64,000 nucleotides of DNA from Ctena decussata (GCA_963989385.1 OZ022499.1:53061757-53125756); one strand, 5' to 3'; positions 23,588 through 35,342 are shown, counted from the stretch's first letter. Numbers and translations are program-made. Notes: generated by a model not told the origin, from the sequence alone.

Positions 23588-23877
23588 TTATAGAGGTGTA
23601 CCCATGATACACCCTAAGGTTAATTGGTACACTTCCATTTTCCTAAACTTTTGAGTTTCTGTTTTCTATGAAGTAACAATGCCTTCCAATTTTTCCTTGT
23701 ATCAGAAATTACCAGTATCCCAGATTTATCATCAAGGTCCCTCCTTATTGAGAACTGTGGTTGGTGGGATAATATCCCCCTTAAGTGCAGAACAGCAGAC
23801 TACAAATTGTATGTCTGCAAAGTTTAGAAAAATGTTTCATCCAAGCTATGTTATATTGAGAATTCAAAGGATAGAGG

Positions 23878-23926
23878 GCAAACAGTGTAGATCCTGATGA
23901 GGTGCATCAGGATCTACCCTGTTTGC
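23878..23926. repeat. Hairpin repeat, family F copy 3
   Basis: GCAAACAGTGTAGATCCTGA pairs with TCAGGATCTACCCTGTTTGC; short loop. Confidence 0.9.
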
Positions 23927-24117
23927 AAAGATAGCTATATTTTGTCTCTGGCACTTAAAGGGTTAATATACACACAACTAGAGTTGCTATAGTTCATCAT
24001 TGGTATTGAAATATTTGTTAAATAATTTTCCAAATTTGTTAAATAAATTTTCCAAATTCTATGCCGTAATAGTTGTTCTCCTTTTTCTGCCTTTTATATG
24101 GTTAGACTTGGTGAATG

Positions 24118-24300
24118 GCTACTACACTTTCAGTAGAAGCAACTCATCCATTTCACTGTTGCCACCCTTATCAATGGGGATCAACTCTTAAAGGGCATAA
24201 TTTGCTCCCAGTGGAGCAAATTATGCCCTTTAAGAGAAGATCCTGTTGCAGAAGGGTTTTGTCACCGAGGGAAGCAAACAGGAAGTCACCAAACTTGTCT
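24118..24300. repeat. Hairpin repeat, family H copy 3
   Basis: CTTAAAGGGCATAATTTGCT / AGCAAATTATGCCCTTTAAG forms a perfect stem; flanks ACACTTTCAGTAGAAGCAAC and GAGGGAAGCAAACAGGAAGT are those of the family. Confidence 0.8.
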
Positions 24301-24905
24301 CCTGTTGGAAAAACAAAATGGAGGACAATCATGGCTGTGTACCCATTCACCGTAATCTTCAGATGCTCAAGAAGTTTGAGGTTTCTGAAAACAGTGCACA
24401 CCAAATCAGACTGTTCCTGAGGAGCAAATTGATATGGGTCTTCACTTGTTGCTAAATTTTTTTCTTCCAGTGAAATAACCCCTCAGATTTTGATGGATGG
24501 ACTAATACAATTCAAGGCAGAACATTCCATTTAAGGATAGTCAGCAGATTTGAGTTTCAAAAGACCTAAATTATGCACTGAACTGATTGACGCTAGTCAG
24601 TCAGACTGCAAAATCAAAAAATTTTCCACTACAGATGGACTTTTTAGCTAGGAGAAATAACTTGGTGTCTAGATAGTTGCTTGCATGAGATAAAGAAGTT
24701 GGGGACATAATGTGTGTTAAGAAACCTTCGCATGCTTATTTGAAATCTATGTATCATTTTGATAGAAGATTTCCAGAATTAGTGTAAGAAAGTTCAGTAC
24801 AAATATGAGTTAACAAAGAGTTGGGATTTTAAAAGAAGAAGAAAAAAAACAAAAACAGAAACAAACATACAGGAACATAGTAACAATGGCTTCCAATTTT
24901 TGCAG

Positions 24906-25153
24906 GGTATACTGAGGGAGCATTCGGCTATTCCAGCAGCCAGGAGAAGAGGACAGCAGTTAGTCATAGGAAAGACTACACATGTTCATATTGTGGGAAA
25001 TATTTTAAAACAAAATGGGACATGAATCGACATGTGAGGATACATACAGGAGAGAAACCATACTTCTGTAGAATTTGTAACAAGTCATTCACACAGAAAG
25101 GAAACATGCAGATACATAAACTATCTCATCTTCCAGAGGAGACTGGAGTTTAG
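24906..25153 (+). CDS. Alternative terminal exon 7: C2H2 zinc-finger pair
   Basis: The acceptor CTTCCAATTTTTGCAG|GG (AG 24904-24905) gives a phase-1 frame of 81 residues to TAG at 25151-25153 without any usable start codon. The lead (YTEGAFGYSSSQEKRTAVSH) resembles the Tyr/Ser-rich leads of exons 1 and 9. Finger 1 is C-S-Y-C, helix TKWDMNR, H-V-R-I-H; finger 2 is C-R-I-C, helix QKGNMQI, H-K-L-S-H; linker TGEKPYF. All eight ligands are intact and spacing is canonical. The joined codon is GGG (Gly). An AATAAA is at 25596, about 440 bp past the stop. Confidence 0.9.
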
Positions 25154-25186
25154 GATCATGGGAATGTGTACACTATATTATATATG

Positions 25187-25427
25187 TGAGCAGCAACACA
25201 ACAAAACCAACAAAGTGGCATATGAGCCACGCGAAGACTCAGATCAGCCTGGGCATCCGCCCAGTCTGATCAGAGTCTTTGCTGTTGGCATGGAGGTAGC
25301 TTAGACCCTTGGCTACCCTTCAAGCACACAGCAAAGGCTCTGGTCAAACTGGGTGGATGCCCAGGCTGATCTTAGTCTTTCCTGAGTGCACATGCCACTT
25401 TGTTGATTTTTGTCTTGAAGTGGCTCA
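25187..25427. mobile_element. Palindromic MITE, family A copy 3
   Basis: ACCAACAAAGTGGCATATGA at the left and CATGCCACTTTGTTGATTTT at the right; GAAGACTCAGATCAGCCTGG recurs inverted. Confidence 0.85.
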
Positions 25428-25741
25428 TATGATTTGTGTCATGTGAAAGGAACCTTAATCCAAGTGCATATGTAAATATTAAAATCAGTCTACATAGCTG
25501 GGCAAATTGTTCAGGGTCTTCATTTTTTAGGCTATTACCAAGGAGTGCTTTAGTTGTGATTGACAGTGTTTACAGTTTTTTCTTCCCACCCCTTGAATAA
25601 AACGGACAAGTCCAGATTCAAAAACAGAAGATACAATTTACGTTACAGGCTATGAAATAAAGTAATTTTCAGATTGATGTGGAATATTCTGAAAACAAAT
25701 CTAATGAAAGTATGGATTAAGGTACAGTTGTTTATAAAGAC

Positions 25742-27042
25742 CAGTACCTTAGATAAGCTGCGTATCCGCGTATTTACGCAATTTGAATGTTTGAAAACGC
25801 AATTTAAATCATTTTTTAGCGTAAAGAAACGCAATTGAAATCTCCTTTACGCAATTCGGTGATCCGCCGGAGCGTAACGGTGTTTCTCCAGCGGGATGAG
25901 AACTGATTATACAACGTGAAATTCTACGACTTTGCGCTGGTTCTCCGCGTCATGTGCAATGAATGTAATCCGAGTGATGTATACGGGAAACCAGTTGTGT
26001 GTAAAGGCAAGACACAATACACAGTTATGGCGTGGCCTTCAACACAGAGAAAAAGCGAAGGGACACGCACAGAATAACAAATAATTAGATATCAGAGCCT
26101 GTCTAAGTTTTATCCAACATCCATAGTGAATGATATCATTCTTGACCCTATAAATACATGCGATGATGCATTCTCAGTGGCACTCCAATCGTAAAGCAGC
26201 TCGTCGGCAAAATTGAAAGTGAAAGTAGCGTGCATTCGGTAATCCTCTCTTCTGTTTTCATTTGCACATTGTAAGTTGTTTGAAAGCAAATGCTGGGTGA
26301 TAAAATTCCGGATAAATCCGGATTTAGGATCCTCCAGAACACATCCTGAGATTGATGCAAACCCGTGGAGTTCACCGGGAGGGGAGGGGGGGGGGGGTCT
26401 GACGGAGGAAATTGACAGGACATTTAGGTATGTATTTGTTTTGTTAACTGTCTAAGGTAACATAGGGGAGAATGATGTGCATTTGGACATGGACACTTAG
26501 TCATTATGAGCCAAATTGTACTCCACCCACCTTTTCCTCTTTCTTCTGATTCTTGCCCAAACTTTATATTGGCCTATGGTAGTGGGTGGGGGATGAATAA
26601 AAATGTACAAAATACAGGGGAACCTATGCCCATTTTTTTAGGGTTGGACTTAGTTTTTTTGAGCCCATTTTTTTAACCCATTTCTTCAGAGCACCCTTTT
26701 TCACCTGACCCTGCTTTGCAATTAAACATGATAGAGAAACCCTGTGAAGCTGTGATTTTAGACTGGATTTTAGGGGTATGAAATAGCCTAAAACCATTTT
26801 AGATATCAGCATTACTTGGAATGGCAATATGATGAGATACTGTTAAAAAGACAGTATCTCATCCAAAAATACCCAATCTGAAATGTGTGGATACCCATTT
26901 CACTAGCCCTTCGAAATTTCAAATACCCAATTCAAAACTGAAATACCCAATTGGATGAAAAGTGAGTGGGTAAATACCCAATTGGATGAAAAGTGAGTGG
27001 GTAAATACCCAATTGGGTCAAAAGCTTATCTAAGGTACTGTA
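25742..27042. mobile_element. 1.3-kb TIR element
   Basis: AGTACCTTAGATAAGCT at the left is inverted exactly as AGCTTATCTAAGGTACT at the right. Inside are a G-rich tract (26376-26397), weak ORFs on the minus strand without a recognised domain, and a ~39-bp tandem (AAATACCCAATTGGATGAAA) at 26935-27019. No transposase is recognised. Confidence 0.75.
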
Positions 27043-27351
27043 AAGACATAAATTCATACACAGAGATATATGTATCAAACACTTTACCTGAACTTTTGGG
27101 AAATCTCTTTTATCATCAGAAATCATGAATCTGGCATAATAATAATAATAATAATTTAAAAAAAAAAAAAAAAATGCCGAAAGGTCCATTTATTGAAAGT
27201 GCCAAATTTTGCTGCTGCCAAATATTAGTGTTATACAGTATTCAGATTGATACATTCTTCACATTGCGATAATTCTGCCATTGGATACAAAAAACTAAAT
27301 CACTCTGTTGACATTTTCTTGTTTCCTATCACCAACCTATTAAAACCAGGG
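27043..27351. other. Intron, low complexity
   Basis: Contains (TAA)n followed by a poly-A run near 27137-27175; nothing else is recognised. Confidence 0.6.
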
Positions 27352-27502
27352 TTCCAGGTTATAAGTTATAAAACTTGAGAATAATCTCAAACTCAAAATA
27401 AAGCTCACTGATTGGCTGCTTATGAGCATGTGCTTGGAAGCATCCAATCAGTGTGCTTTATTTTGAGTTTGAGAATGTAGTCAAGTTTTATAACATGGGC
27501 CA
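27352..27502. mobile_element. Palindromic MITE
   Basis: ATAAAACTTGAGAATAATCT... pairs with ...GTAGTCAAGTTTTATAAC; inner stem TCAAACTCAAAATAAAGC / GCTTTATTTTGAGTTTGA and ACTGATTGG / CCAATCAGT. Confidence 0.85.
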
Positions 27503-28013
27503 GGCTATTGTTTGAGTTCCTGCATCAGATGTCTCTGTTCCTATTATGATTTGTAGGTGCAGGAACTAGATGAATGAGTCGAATGAGATAACCTCAACAA
27601 ATGTGAGATTATTTACATGTGTAAGATTCTTGACTTCGTATTTGATGTCAATAAATCCGATAAAATGATAAAAAATTGTATCATTATTAAAGTAACTTGA
27701 TCTGACCCTCTGCATTACATCTTTGTGACAGTGGCAATTACATTCAACTCTAGATATCTCAAACACTGATATCTCAAAGTTCTCTCTTTAATATATCGAA
27801 GAATATAGAATAGATACACTTTCTATTTTTTTTTATTAATTTCAGCTCCTGTTATATCAAACTACTGATCACAAAGTAAATTTTCACCAGAAGAAAATTC
27901 GCCATGAGAAAATTTTCTTGTAGCAGGGCTGTAATGATGAAAAACCTTTCTGCTTTTAGACTTACCTGAACTAGCAGCAGGTAGACTGGATCATTCTCTT
28001 ACGCATTACAGAA

Positions 28014-28124
28014 ATACCCTAATGTGCTTAAGTATTGGACACCTAAAATAATTAATTTTCCATTTGTCCCAAATGGAAAATTCATTATTTTTAGGTGTCC
28101 CAGTATATAAGCACATTACGGTAT
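28014..28124. mobile_element. Palindromic MITE, family C copy 2, abutting the exon 8 acceptor
   Basis: ATACCCTAATGTGCTTAAGT ... ATATAAGCACATTACGGTAT; centre ATTTTCCATTTGTCCCAAAT. It ends about 15 bp before the AG at 28139, so it supplies the upstream part of the splice site region. Confidence 0.88.
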
Positions 28125-28140
28125 TTTATTACTATTCCAG

Positions 28141-28394
28141 GTCAGGGTCAGATACCCCTGTTATTTGATGAAGGAGGAAAACCAGCATACCGTCAAGTAC
28201 CACAAGAGATGGCACCAAAAATCCATGTGTGCAGTTTCTGCGGAAAGAATTTCAATTCAAGGGCCCACCTGATACGCCATATCCGCATCCATACTGGTGA
28301 AAAACCTTATTCCTGCGATTTCTGTGGGAAATCCTTCAGCCAGAAAGAAAACATGGAGTCTCATCGATATGTGCATCTTCCTAAGGGAAACTAA
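28141..28394 (+). CDS. Alternative terminal exon 8: C2H2 zinc-finger pair
   Basis: The acceptor TTTTATTACTATTCCAG|GT (AG 28139-28140) opens a phase-1 frame of 83 residues ending in TAA at 28392-28394. Finger 1 is C-S-F-C, helix [12 protein letters not shown]; finger 2 is C-D-F-C, helix [12 protein letters not shown], with linker TGEKPYS and all eight ligands. Finger 1 has His at helix position 3, against Asp in most sister exons, which predicts a different central base. A palindromic MITE ends about 15 bp upstream of the acceptor, and a broken partial copy of the exon follows at 28441. The apparent ATG at 28095 lies in that MITE. The joined codon is GGT (Gly). Confidence 0.92.
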
Positions 28395-28440
28395 CAAAGA
28401 AATTTCTGGATTTGTTCCCTTTAACAACATAGGTAAGGGA

Positions 28441-28560
28441 CATTTGAGGGTGCACGTAATACAGCATATCCACATCCATACTGGTGAAAAACCTTATTCC
28501 TGCGCTTTCTGGAAAGAAAAACATTGAGTCTCATCGATATGTGCATCTTCCTAAGGGAAA
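28441..28560 (+). pseudogene. Broken partial tandem copy of exon 8
   Basis: From about 28464 the sequence repeats exon 8 (CATATCCACATCCATACTGG, then GAAAAACCTTATTCCTGCG and the end GAGTCTCATCGATATGTGC). It lacks about 19 bases that in exon 8 encode G-K-S-F-S-Q, so finger 2 loses its second Cys and shifts frame. Finger 1 is only its distal half. Both copies are followed by a similar TATAGGTAAGGG-type flank, so a local unit of about 170 bp was duplicated and then decayed. Confidence 0.85.
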
Positions 28561-28813
28561 AAAATTGGAGAACAATTCTTGATTAACTCCCTTTAGTTAT
28601 ATAGGTAAGGGGCATAAGTATTGACAAATGGGGGCAATTCTCTTGTGTACAGGTTGAGGAGGCAAATGAAAGCAATTCTGTACTGTAATCTGTAGGTTTT
28701 GGTCGGTTATAATTTGGAAACATTTTTCCCCTTTTATTAGGAAGTTTGTTGAAACATAAGTGCTGTCTCATTTAGTAAAGGGCTTAGTTTAAACATATTT
28801 ATTTTTTTTTTTT

Positions 28814-30249
28814 AGCTCGCCTGAACGAAAGTTCAGGAAGAGCTATTGTTGTCACCTTGGCGTCCGCGTCAGCGTCCGCGTCGGCGTCTGCGTCGGCGTC
28901 CGGATTGGATGTTTTGGTTAAAGTTTTTTAAAGACCTATATCTCCTTAACCCATGGATAGATTCTTTTGATACTTGCACTGTAGTTAGATATTGGTCCAA
29001 AGTTAACAGGGTGCCACCCCCACCCCACTCTATGACCTTGATGTGAAGGTCATGGACTTAGAAAATTGGGAGTTTTTTGGACTGGATGTTTTGGTTAAAT
29101 TTTTTTAGAGCCTTATATCTCCTTAACCCATAGATGGATTCCTTTGATACTTGCACTGTAGTTAGATATTGGTCTAAAGTTTTCCAAGGTACTACCCCCA
29201 TCCCCCTCAGTGACCTTGATGTCAAGGTCATGAACTTAGAAAATTGTCTTTTTATTGATTGAATGTTTTGGTTAAAGTTTTTAAAGCCCAATATCTCCTG
29301 AACCCATGAATGAATTCTTTTGATATTTGCACTGTATTTATATATTAGTCCAAAGTTTTACAGAAAACTACCCCAACCCTGCTCAGTGACCTTGATGTCA
29401 AGGTCAGGGACTTAGGAAATTTTTGTCTTTATTGAAGTTTTCTAATTGCATACTGATTCATAATGCTTGGCAGAGATATAGTTTACACTGGAACTGATGT
29501 TAGACACTTTTTTGAGTTTTTACAAAAATACTATATACTTATTCCATTGGATGACCTTTAAGTCAAGGTCATCGACTTAGAATTTTGTCTTAAAGATTTT
29601 GGTTAAAGTTTTATATTTATGAAGACATAATTTCACAGTGCCACGATGGACTCAGTTGATACTAATACTTGGACTGATGTTAGATAATGGTTCAGGGTTT
29701 TGATACATCCTTCCTCCCCCCTCCCCCTACCTAAGGTTCTTTGACCTTAAGCTCATGGACTCTGAAATTTCATGTGGATTTTTTTTTATTCTAATTTTAT
29801 TTAACACTTATTTCTGAGATAGCTTTTGTTTATAAATGTGTTGTCATTATGGACATGCTTGCCTGAAGTTTTATGCATAGCAGTCCACACCACCATATTC
29901 GGCCGGGCCAGGTAGCGCAATCGGTAGGGCACCTGACTCGTAAGTCAGAGGTCCTGGGTTCAAATCCCGGTCTGGCCACATACTTTCGTTTCTCCTTCCG
30001 CTGATTCAAGAAGGGCAGTTGTCAGTTACTGGCGAAAGTATGTGCACTTAGTACTGGTTAACCACTTAGGAGGTCTAAGCCTGCCCAGGAATAGTGTGGT
30101 TAGGTTAACTGACCGTCCCGACATGACCTTAGTTGTTTACCTTGGACGTTAAGCATCAAATCAACCAACCAACCACACCACCATAGGGACTGTGTGATGG
30201 GCAAGCACCAATTCAGGCGAGCTATGCTGTCAGGCGACAGCTCTTGTTT
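28814..30249 (+). mobile_element. Helentron-like element E1, second copy, interrupted by a SINE
   Basis: Same head, microsatellite, ~177-bp units and tail as 5337-6824, ending TTCAGGCGAGCTATGCTGTC then GACAGCTCTTGTT. It has fewer body units, and a SINE is inserted at 29898. Confidence 0.85.
29898..30172 (+). mobile_element. tRNA-derived SINE inside E1, with 13-bp target duplication
   Basis: Same family as 20275, with anticodon loop CTCGTAA. The repeat CCACACCACCATA flanks it at 29885-29897 and 30173-30185. The sister E1 copy shows the uninterrupted site at about 6750 (CCACACCTCCAAAGAGAC). Tail CAACCAACCAACC. Confidence 0.93.
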
Positions 30250-30427
30250 TTCATATAACATAAAATATTACAACATACAAAATATATAAGGATTGGAACA
30301 AAAGCAAATTGCTTATTTGGTTCTTCGGTAGGGTGTGGAAGTTGTGCAAAGGATGGCAAATTTTTCCTAAGCAGTATATGGCCAGAAAATAGATCTGTAC
30401 ATTTTAAAGTGTGTCTGAAGTGGAATT

Positions 30428-30500
30428 GAGGTCCATACTACAGAGAAACCCTACACATCTGATATCAGGCCATTAAGAATGAAGATCTCAGAGTCCCATC
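30428..30500 (+). pseudogene. Relic of a C2H2 finger pair
   Basis: The frame reads V-H-T-T-E-K-P-Y-T-S-D-I-R, which matches the finger-1 tail, the TGEKP linker and the start of finger 2 with Gly to Thr and both Cys lost (TGT to TCT). No stop-free finger or acceptor is left. It lies just past a Helentron-like element, between exons 8 and 9, and looks like a dead alternative exon. Confidence 0.6.
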
Positions 30501-30626
30501 CCTGTAAGACAAAAAAAAAAAAAAAAAAATAATAAATAAATAAACGTAAATGTGGGAACCTCCCAAAATCACTGTATAAGGGAAGTAATATTTTGCACAG
30601 GGAGACATTTCTTTAACCATAATAGA

Positions 30627-30775
30627 CAGAGCTGCAGATAAGGGTGGGTATTGAGGATAATTTTGAATTTCTTTTTCTGTTTCTCAACAAAAACATGCTG
30701 TCACCCCTCATTAGAACCCTCTGGTGAGGGGGGTTCTAATAAGGGGTCACAACATACATTTTTATGTGTGATAGA
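30627..30775. mobile_element. Family B MITE copy 3, partial
   Basis: CAGAGCTGCAGATAAGGGTG start and the ACCCCTCATTAGAACC / GGTTCTAATAAGGGGT hairpin; the right end is eroded. Confidence 0.75.
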
Positions 30776-31110
30776 GTTGGAAAAAAACAATTGCTGGGAT
30801 GCACTTCTTTATGCCTTTAAGAACCTTCAGACCAAATACAATTTTCATTAATGTTTTTTGTTTAGATTTTTGCATAGAAAATTTCCCTTACATCCTTTCT
30901 TATCATGCTTATATGAACCCATTTTATAATCAACAAATCTTGCATTTTGGGATTCTAAATTGTGGGGAACAACATAAAAAAGGCATTTGCCTTTTTTTGG
31001 AAATTTTGGAAAGACCTGTTGTATTTTCAGCATTTTATGCAGATTTTTGTCTTCACCCCAAATCTGTGATTATCACCACCTTAATAATTTTCTTGTGGTT
31101 CTGTGATGAC

Positions 31111-31319
31111 TACCGTAATGACTCTAAAATTTTGGACACCCAAAAGTTAGACAATTATTGTTAAAAAATTCTTAGGAAGTGGATTATACACATGATAATG
31201 CATCCAAATGATGCTTAGTGAATGGCAAACATTGTAGACCCTAATCAAACTGCAGTTTGATCTGGGTCTACAATGTTTGCTCAGACCTGTCTGACCGAAT
31301 ATTTAGAGTCATTACGGTA
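31111..31319. mobile_element. TIR MITE with nested family F hairpin
   Basis: TACCGTAATGACTCTAAA at the left is inverted exactly as TTTAGAGTCATTACGGTA at the right. The family F copy at 31225-31280 (GCAAACATTGTAGACCC / GGGTCTACAATGTTTGC) lies in its middle. Confidence 0.88.
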
Positions 31320-31573
31320 ACTTCTCTGGGAAATATTCTCCCATGCAAATGTTGAAGAAAGAATATGTATAGATATATCTGATGATGTAGATTTCTGTTA
31401 TGTGGATTTATGTAAATGTAGATTTCTGTCGTGTGATGACACCAAATATTTGGCCAGAAGTGCCCGAACAAACATAATAGACCATGATCAGACTCCTCCA
31501 ACAGGAGGAGTTGGATCTGTCTTGGATTGTTTGCCAGTTCATTATAGCGGAAGTGTTTGTGCAAATTAACAGA

Positions 31574-32396
31574 TACTGTATTCGACCTAATTAGCGCACA
31601 TGCCCCAATAAGCACACATCATGGGAATTTCTGAGGCATATGATCAGTAAATGAGCTTTCTTTCAGTTTTCACTTACAAAGCTTCTCCATCCTTCTTGAT
31701 TGTAAGCAGCTTGTCTCCGAGGCTTTAAACATCAAATGCTTTATCTAATAATTCTTTGAAATGTGCGCTAATTAGGAAGAAAGACTGTTGCAAGTATTTA
31801 AAGGTAAGTTCCTGGACTAGAGATGACAATTATGTCCACAAAATAATTTCGTCTTTTTCTGAGCAGTAATGAATTCTCATATTTTTCTGAATTTGTTGCT
31901 ACTGTGAAACTCGTCAGATGTTGAAGAAAATAGTCGTTTTCCCTTTCGGTTTATTTTCTTCCGTTGGAATTCCAGTTCTAAAAATAACTATGTTTATTAT
32001 GTCTATAAGTGGGCGATTTCTGGTGCCATTCTTCAAAGGTCAATTTTCCCTTGCCGTGAGCTCTCCTAGAGGTCCTGGCATGGCGGATGGGTTAAAACTA
32101 TCCCAAAATGCAATGCAGCATGACGTCAGCCACGTTATCTATTTTTGGCGCGAACTAAAAATAGCGCTAACTGGTGTGCGAAGCAGAGTTAGGAAATCCC
32201 TTGCAAAACAACTTTTCTAATATTCTTTTGATTTACACTTTTTAGTGAAACTTATTCATTCCCTTTTATAAGTGCTTTCCAATAACTTGAATGAACAATC
32301 ATCAAAATTATGATGCATTCCAAAGTACAGGAACCTACCTTTAATGCCATTCTGAAAATGTTAAGCATACAGTGCGCTAAAAGGGTTAAATACAGT
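31574..32396. mobile_element. 820-bp TIR element
   Basis: TACTGTATTCGACCTAATTA..GCGCAC at the left corresponds to an imperfect inverted GTGCGCTAAAAGGGTTAAAT..ACAGTA at the right. The interior (TTGATTGTAAGCAGCTTGTC) recurs at 63720-63905. Confidence 0.65.
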
Positions 32397-32544
32397 AGTG
32401 AAGTCTTCTTTTTCAGGTAAATGAAACAATATTTATAGTAATAGAGCACCATGTCCCAGTATGGTATTTGTTGTTTCCTGAGACAGAGTTTTTCCCTTTC
32501 GAAACAGTCTCAAAAATCTACATTCTGTCTTACATATTATCTGG

Positions 32545-32765
32545 TCAGCTTACATGACGATGGATGGATGGATGACTTGCGATTTTACGTCCTTTTCAAC
32601 AGTATTTCAGTCATATCTGGAAGATGGGTGAATGATAATGAAAGGCTGAGTGCAATGGAACCCTGTGTACGATAGAAAAGATCACCGCCTACAGCGGGGC
32701 TCAAACCCTGTACTAGCTGCTAGATCAGCAGGCCAGCGCTTAACCCACTGCTACTTGGGCTCCGC
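32545..32765 (-). mobile_element. Probable tRNA-derived SINE, reverse orientation
   Basis: The minus strand has an A-box-like TAGCAGTGGGTTAAGCGCTG and a B-box-like GGGTTTGAGCCCC about 40 bp apart; the far end is a GATG-rich tail. Confidence 0.6.
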
Positions 32766-32855
32766 TTAGGAGTTTGATTTTTTGTGATTGTTTTGGAAGG
32801 TAGCAGAATTACCGAAAAAACTCTGAATATTGGGACAGATAGGTATGAGTTATGA

Positions 32856-32923
32856 GCAAACAGTGCAGACCCAGATCAGACTGCTCCAAAAGGAGCAGTC
32901 TGATCAGGGTCCACACTGTTTGC
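32856..32923. repeat. Hairpin repeat, family F copy 5
   Basis: GCAAACAGTGCAGACCCAGA with stem CAGACTGCTCC / GGAGCAGTCTG and end GTCCACACTGTTTGC; nested in a weaker TIR element (about 32810-32998). Confidence 0.9.
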
Positions 32924-33021
32924 CATTCCTAGTGCAGCTTTTAGAATCATTACTGCATTGTTAAACCAAACTGTTCCATATTTAGGACAGTTATGGTAAT
33001 TATTTTATGTGTCCCATTTTT

Positions 33022-35100
33022 AGCTCACCTGAGCCATAGGCTCAGGGTGAGCTATTGTAATCACCCAGTGTCCGTCGTCCGTCGTGCGTCGTCCGTCGTG
33101 CGTCGTCCGTCGTGCGGCGTCAACAATTTACTTTAAATGACATCTTCTCTAAAACCACTAGGCCTAGGGCTTTGATATTTGGTATGAAGCATTGTCTAGT
33201 GGACCTCTACCAAGTTTGTTCAAATGGTGGCCCCAGGGTCCAAAATGGCCCTGGGGCAGGGGGTCTTGGGTTCAAAACTAAAATATACTTAAAAATCTTC
33301 TTCTCCAGAACTGCTTGACTCAGATGCTTGAAATTTGGTATGTAGCATTGCCTAGTGGTCCTCTACCAAGTTTGTTCAAATGGTGGCCCCAGGGTCCAAA
33401 ATGGCCCTGGGGCAGGGGGTCTTGGGTTCGAAACTAAAATATACTTAAAAATCTTCTTCTCCAGAACTGCTTGGCTCAGAAGCTTGAAATATGGTATGTA
33501 GCATTGCCTAGTGGTCCTCTACAAAGTTTGTTCAAATGGTGGCCCCAGGGTCCAAAATGACCCGGGGCAGGGAGTCCCAGGTTTGAACCATAGAAATACA
33601 TAGAAAAGTATTCAAAAATCTTCTTCTCCAGAACTGCTTGGCTCAGATGCCTAAAATCTGGTATGTAGCATTGCCTAGTGGTCCTCTACCAAGTTTGTTC
33701 AAATGGTGGCCCCAGGGTTCAAAATGACCCGGGGCAGGGAGTCCCAGGTTTGAACCATAGAAATACATAGAAAAGTATTCAAAAATCTTCTTCTTCAGAA
33801 CTGCATGGCTCAGATGCTTGAAATTTGGTATGTAGCATAGCCTACTGATCCTTTACCAAGTTTGTTCAAATGGTGGTCCCAAGGTCCAAAATGGCCCTGC
33901 ACCAGGGGGTCCTGGGTTTGAACCATAGAAATACATAGAAAAATATTCAAAAATCTTCTTCTTCAGAACCGCAAGGCTCAGAGGCTTGAAATTTAATTTG
34001 TAGCATTGCCTAATAGTCCTTTACCAAGTTTGTTAAACTGGTGGCCCCAGGGTCCAAAATGGCCCGGCGACAGGGAGTCCTAGGTTTGAACCATAGAAAT
34101 ACATAGAAAAATATTCAAAAAACTTCTTCTTCAGAACCTCTTGGCATAGATGCTTGAAATTTGGTATGTAGCATTGCCTGGTGGTCTTTTACAAAGTTTG
34201 TCCAAATGATGATCCCAGGGTCTAAAATGGCCCCGCTCCAGGGGGTCCTGGGTTTGAACCATAGAAATACATAGAAAAATATTAAAAGATCTTCTCCTTC
34301 AGAACCGCAAGACTCAGATGCTTGAAATTTAATATGTAGCATTGCCTTGTAGTCCTTTATCAAGTATGTTCAAATGATGGCCCCAGAGTCCAAAACGACC
34401 CCGCAGCGGGGAGTCCTGAGTTTGAACCATAGAAATATTTAGAAAAATATTCAAAAATCTTCTTCATCAGAACCACTTGGCTCTGATGCTTGAAATTTGG
34501 TATGATGCATTGCCTGGTGGACTCCTACAAAGAATATATAAATGGTTGCCCTGGGATCCAAAATGGCCCTGGGGCAGGGAGTCTTGGGTTCGAAATTAAA
34601 TATACTTAAAAATCTTCTTCTCCTGAGCCCCTTAGAGCGGTTGCTTGCAATTTGGTATGATGCATTGCCTAGTTGTCCTTTACCCCGCTTATTCAAATGA
34701 TGATGTCAGGATTAAAAATGGCCCCGCACCAGGGGGTCCTGGGTTTGAACCATAGAAATATATAGAAAAATATTAAAAAATCTTCTTCATCAGAACCACT
34801 TGGCTCCGATGCTTGAAATTTAGTATGTAGCATTGCCTAGTGGTCCTTTTAGTATGTAGCATTGCCTAGTGGTCCTTTACCAAGATTATTCAAATGATGG
34901 CCTCAGGGTCCAAAATGGCCCCACCCCAGGGGGTCCTGGGTTTGAACCATAGCAATACATAAAAAAAAATATTCAAATATCTTCTTCAGAACCATTTGAA
35001 AATTGTTGCAAACTATCAGGTTTGTTCAAATGATTACCCTAGTTTGACCTTTAACCTTTTTGCTCAGGTGAGCGATTCAGGGCCACTTGGCCCTCTTGTT
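33022..35100 (+). mobile_element. Helentron-like tandem element E3
   Basis: Hairpin AGCTCACCTGAGCC / GGCTCAGGGTGAGCT, then CGTCCGTCGTGCGT repeats. The body is ~12 units of ~165 bp with CTGCTTGGCTCAGATGCTTG and AGTTTGTTCAAATGGTGGCC. The 3' end has GCTCAGGTGAGC, hairpin AGGGCCACTTGGCCCT and CTTGTTT. Long minus-strand ORFs are repeat artefacts. Confidence 0.82.
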
Positions 35101-35182
35101 TAGAGTTTTACGGTACACAAGACTGATTAGATATTTGGGGCCATTTTGGAAAGGGAAAAATCCATCTTACAGCTGCATAAAT

Positions 35183-35342
35183 AGGGTGAGCTTCAACATG
35201 ACAAAACCAACAAAGTGGCATGTGCCCCACATGAAGATTCGGATCAGCCTGGGGCACATGCCACTGTTGGTTTCTTCATGCTGCAGCTCACCCTATTAGC
35301 ACATGCCACATTGTTGGTTTTGTCATGTTTCAGCTCACCCTA
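35183..35342. mobile_element. Family A MITE copy 4, rearranged
   Basis: AGGGTGAGCTTCAACATGAC and GTCATGTTTCAGCTCACCCT ends are inverted; the middle has lost most of one arm and repeats a GCTCACCCTATT piece. Confidence 0.75.

Noticed and set aside
34115..34696. Minus-strand ORFs of 81-82 aa that resemble each other
   Set aside because: They come from the tandem units of element E3; the similarity is DNA repeat, and neighbouring units carry stops.
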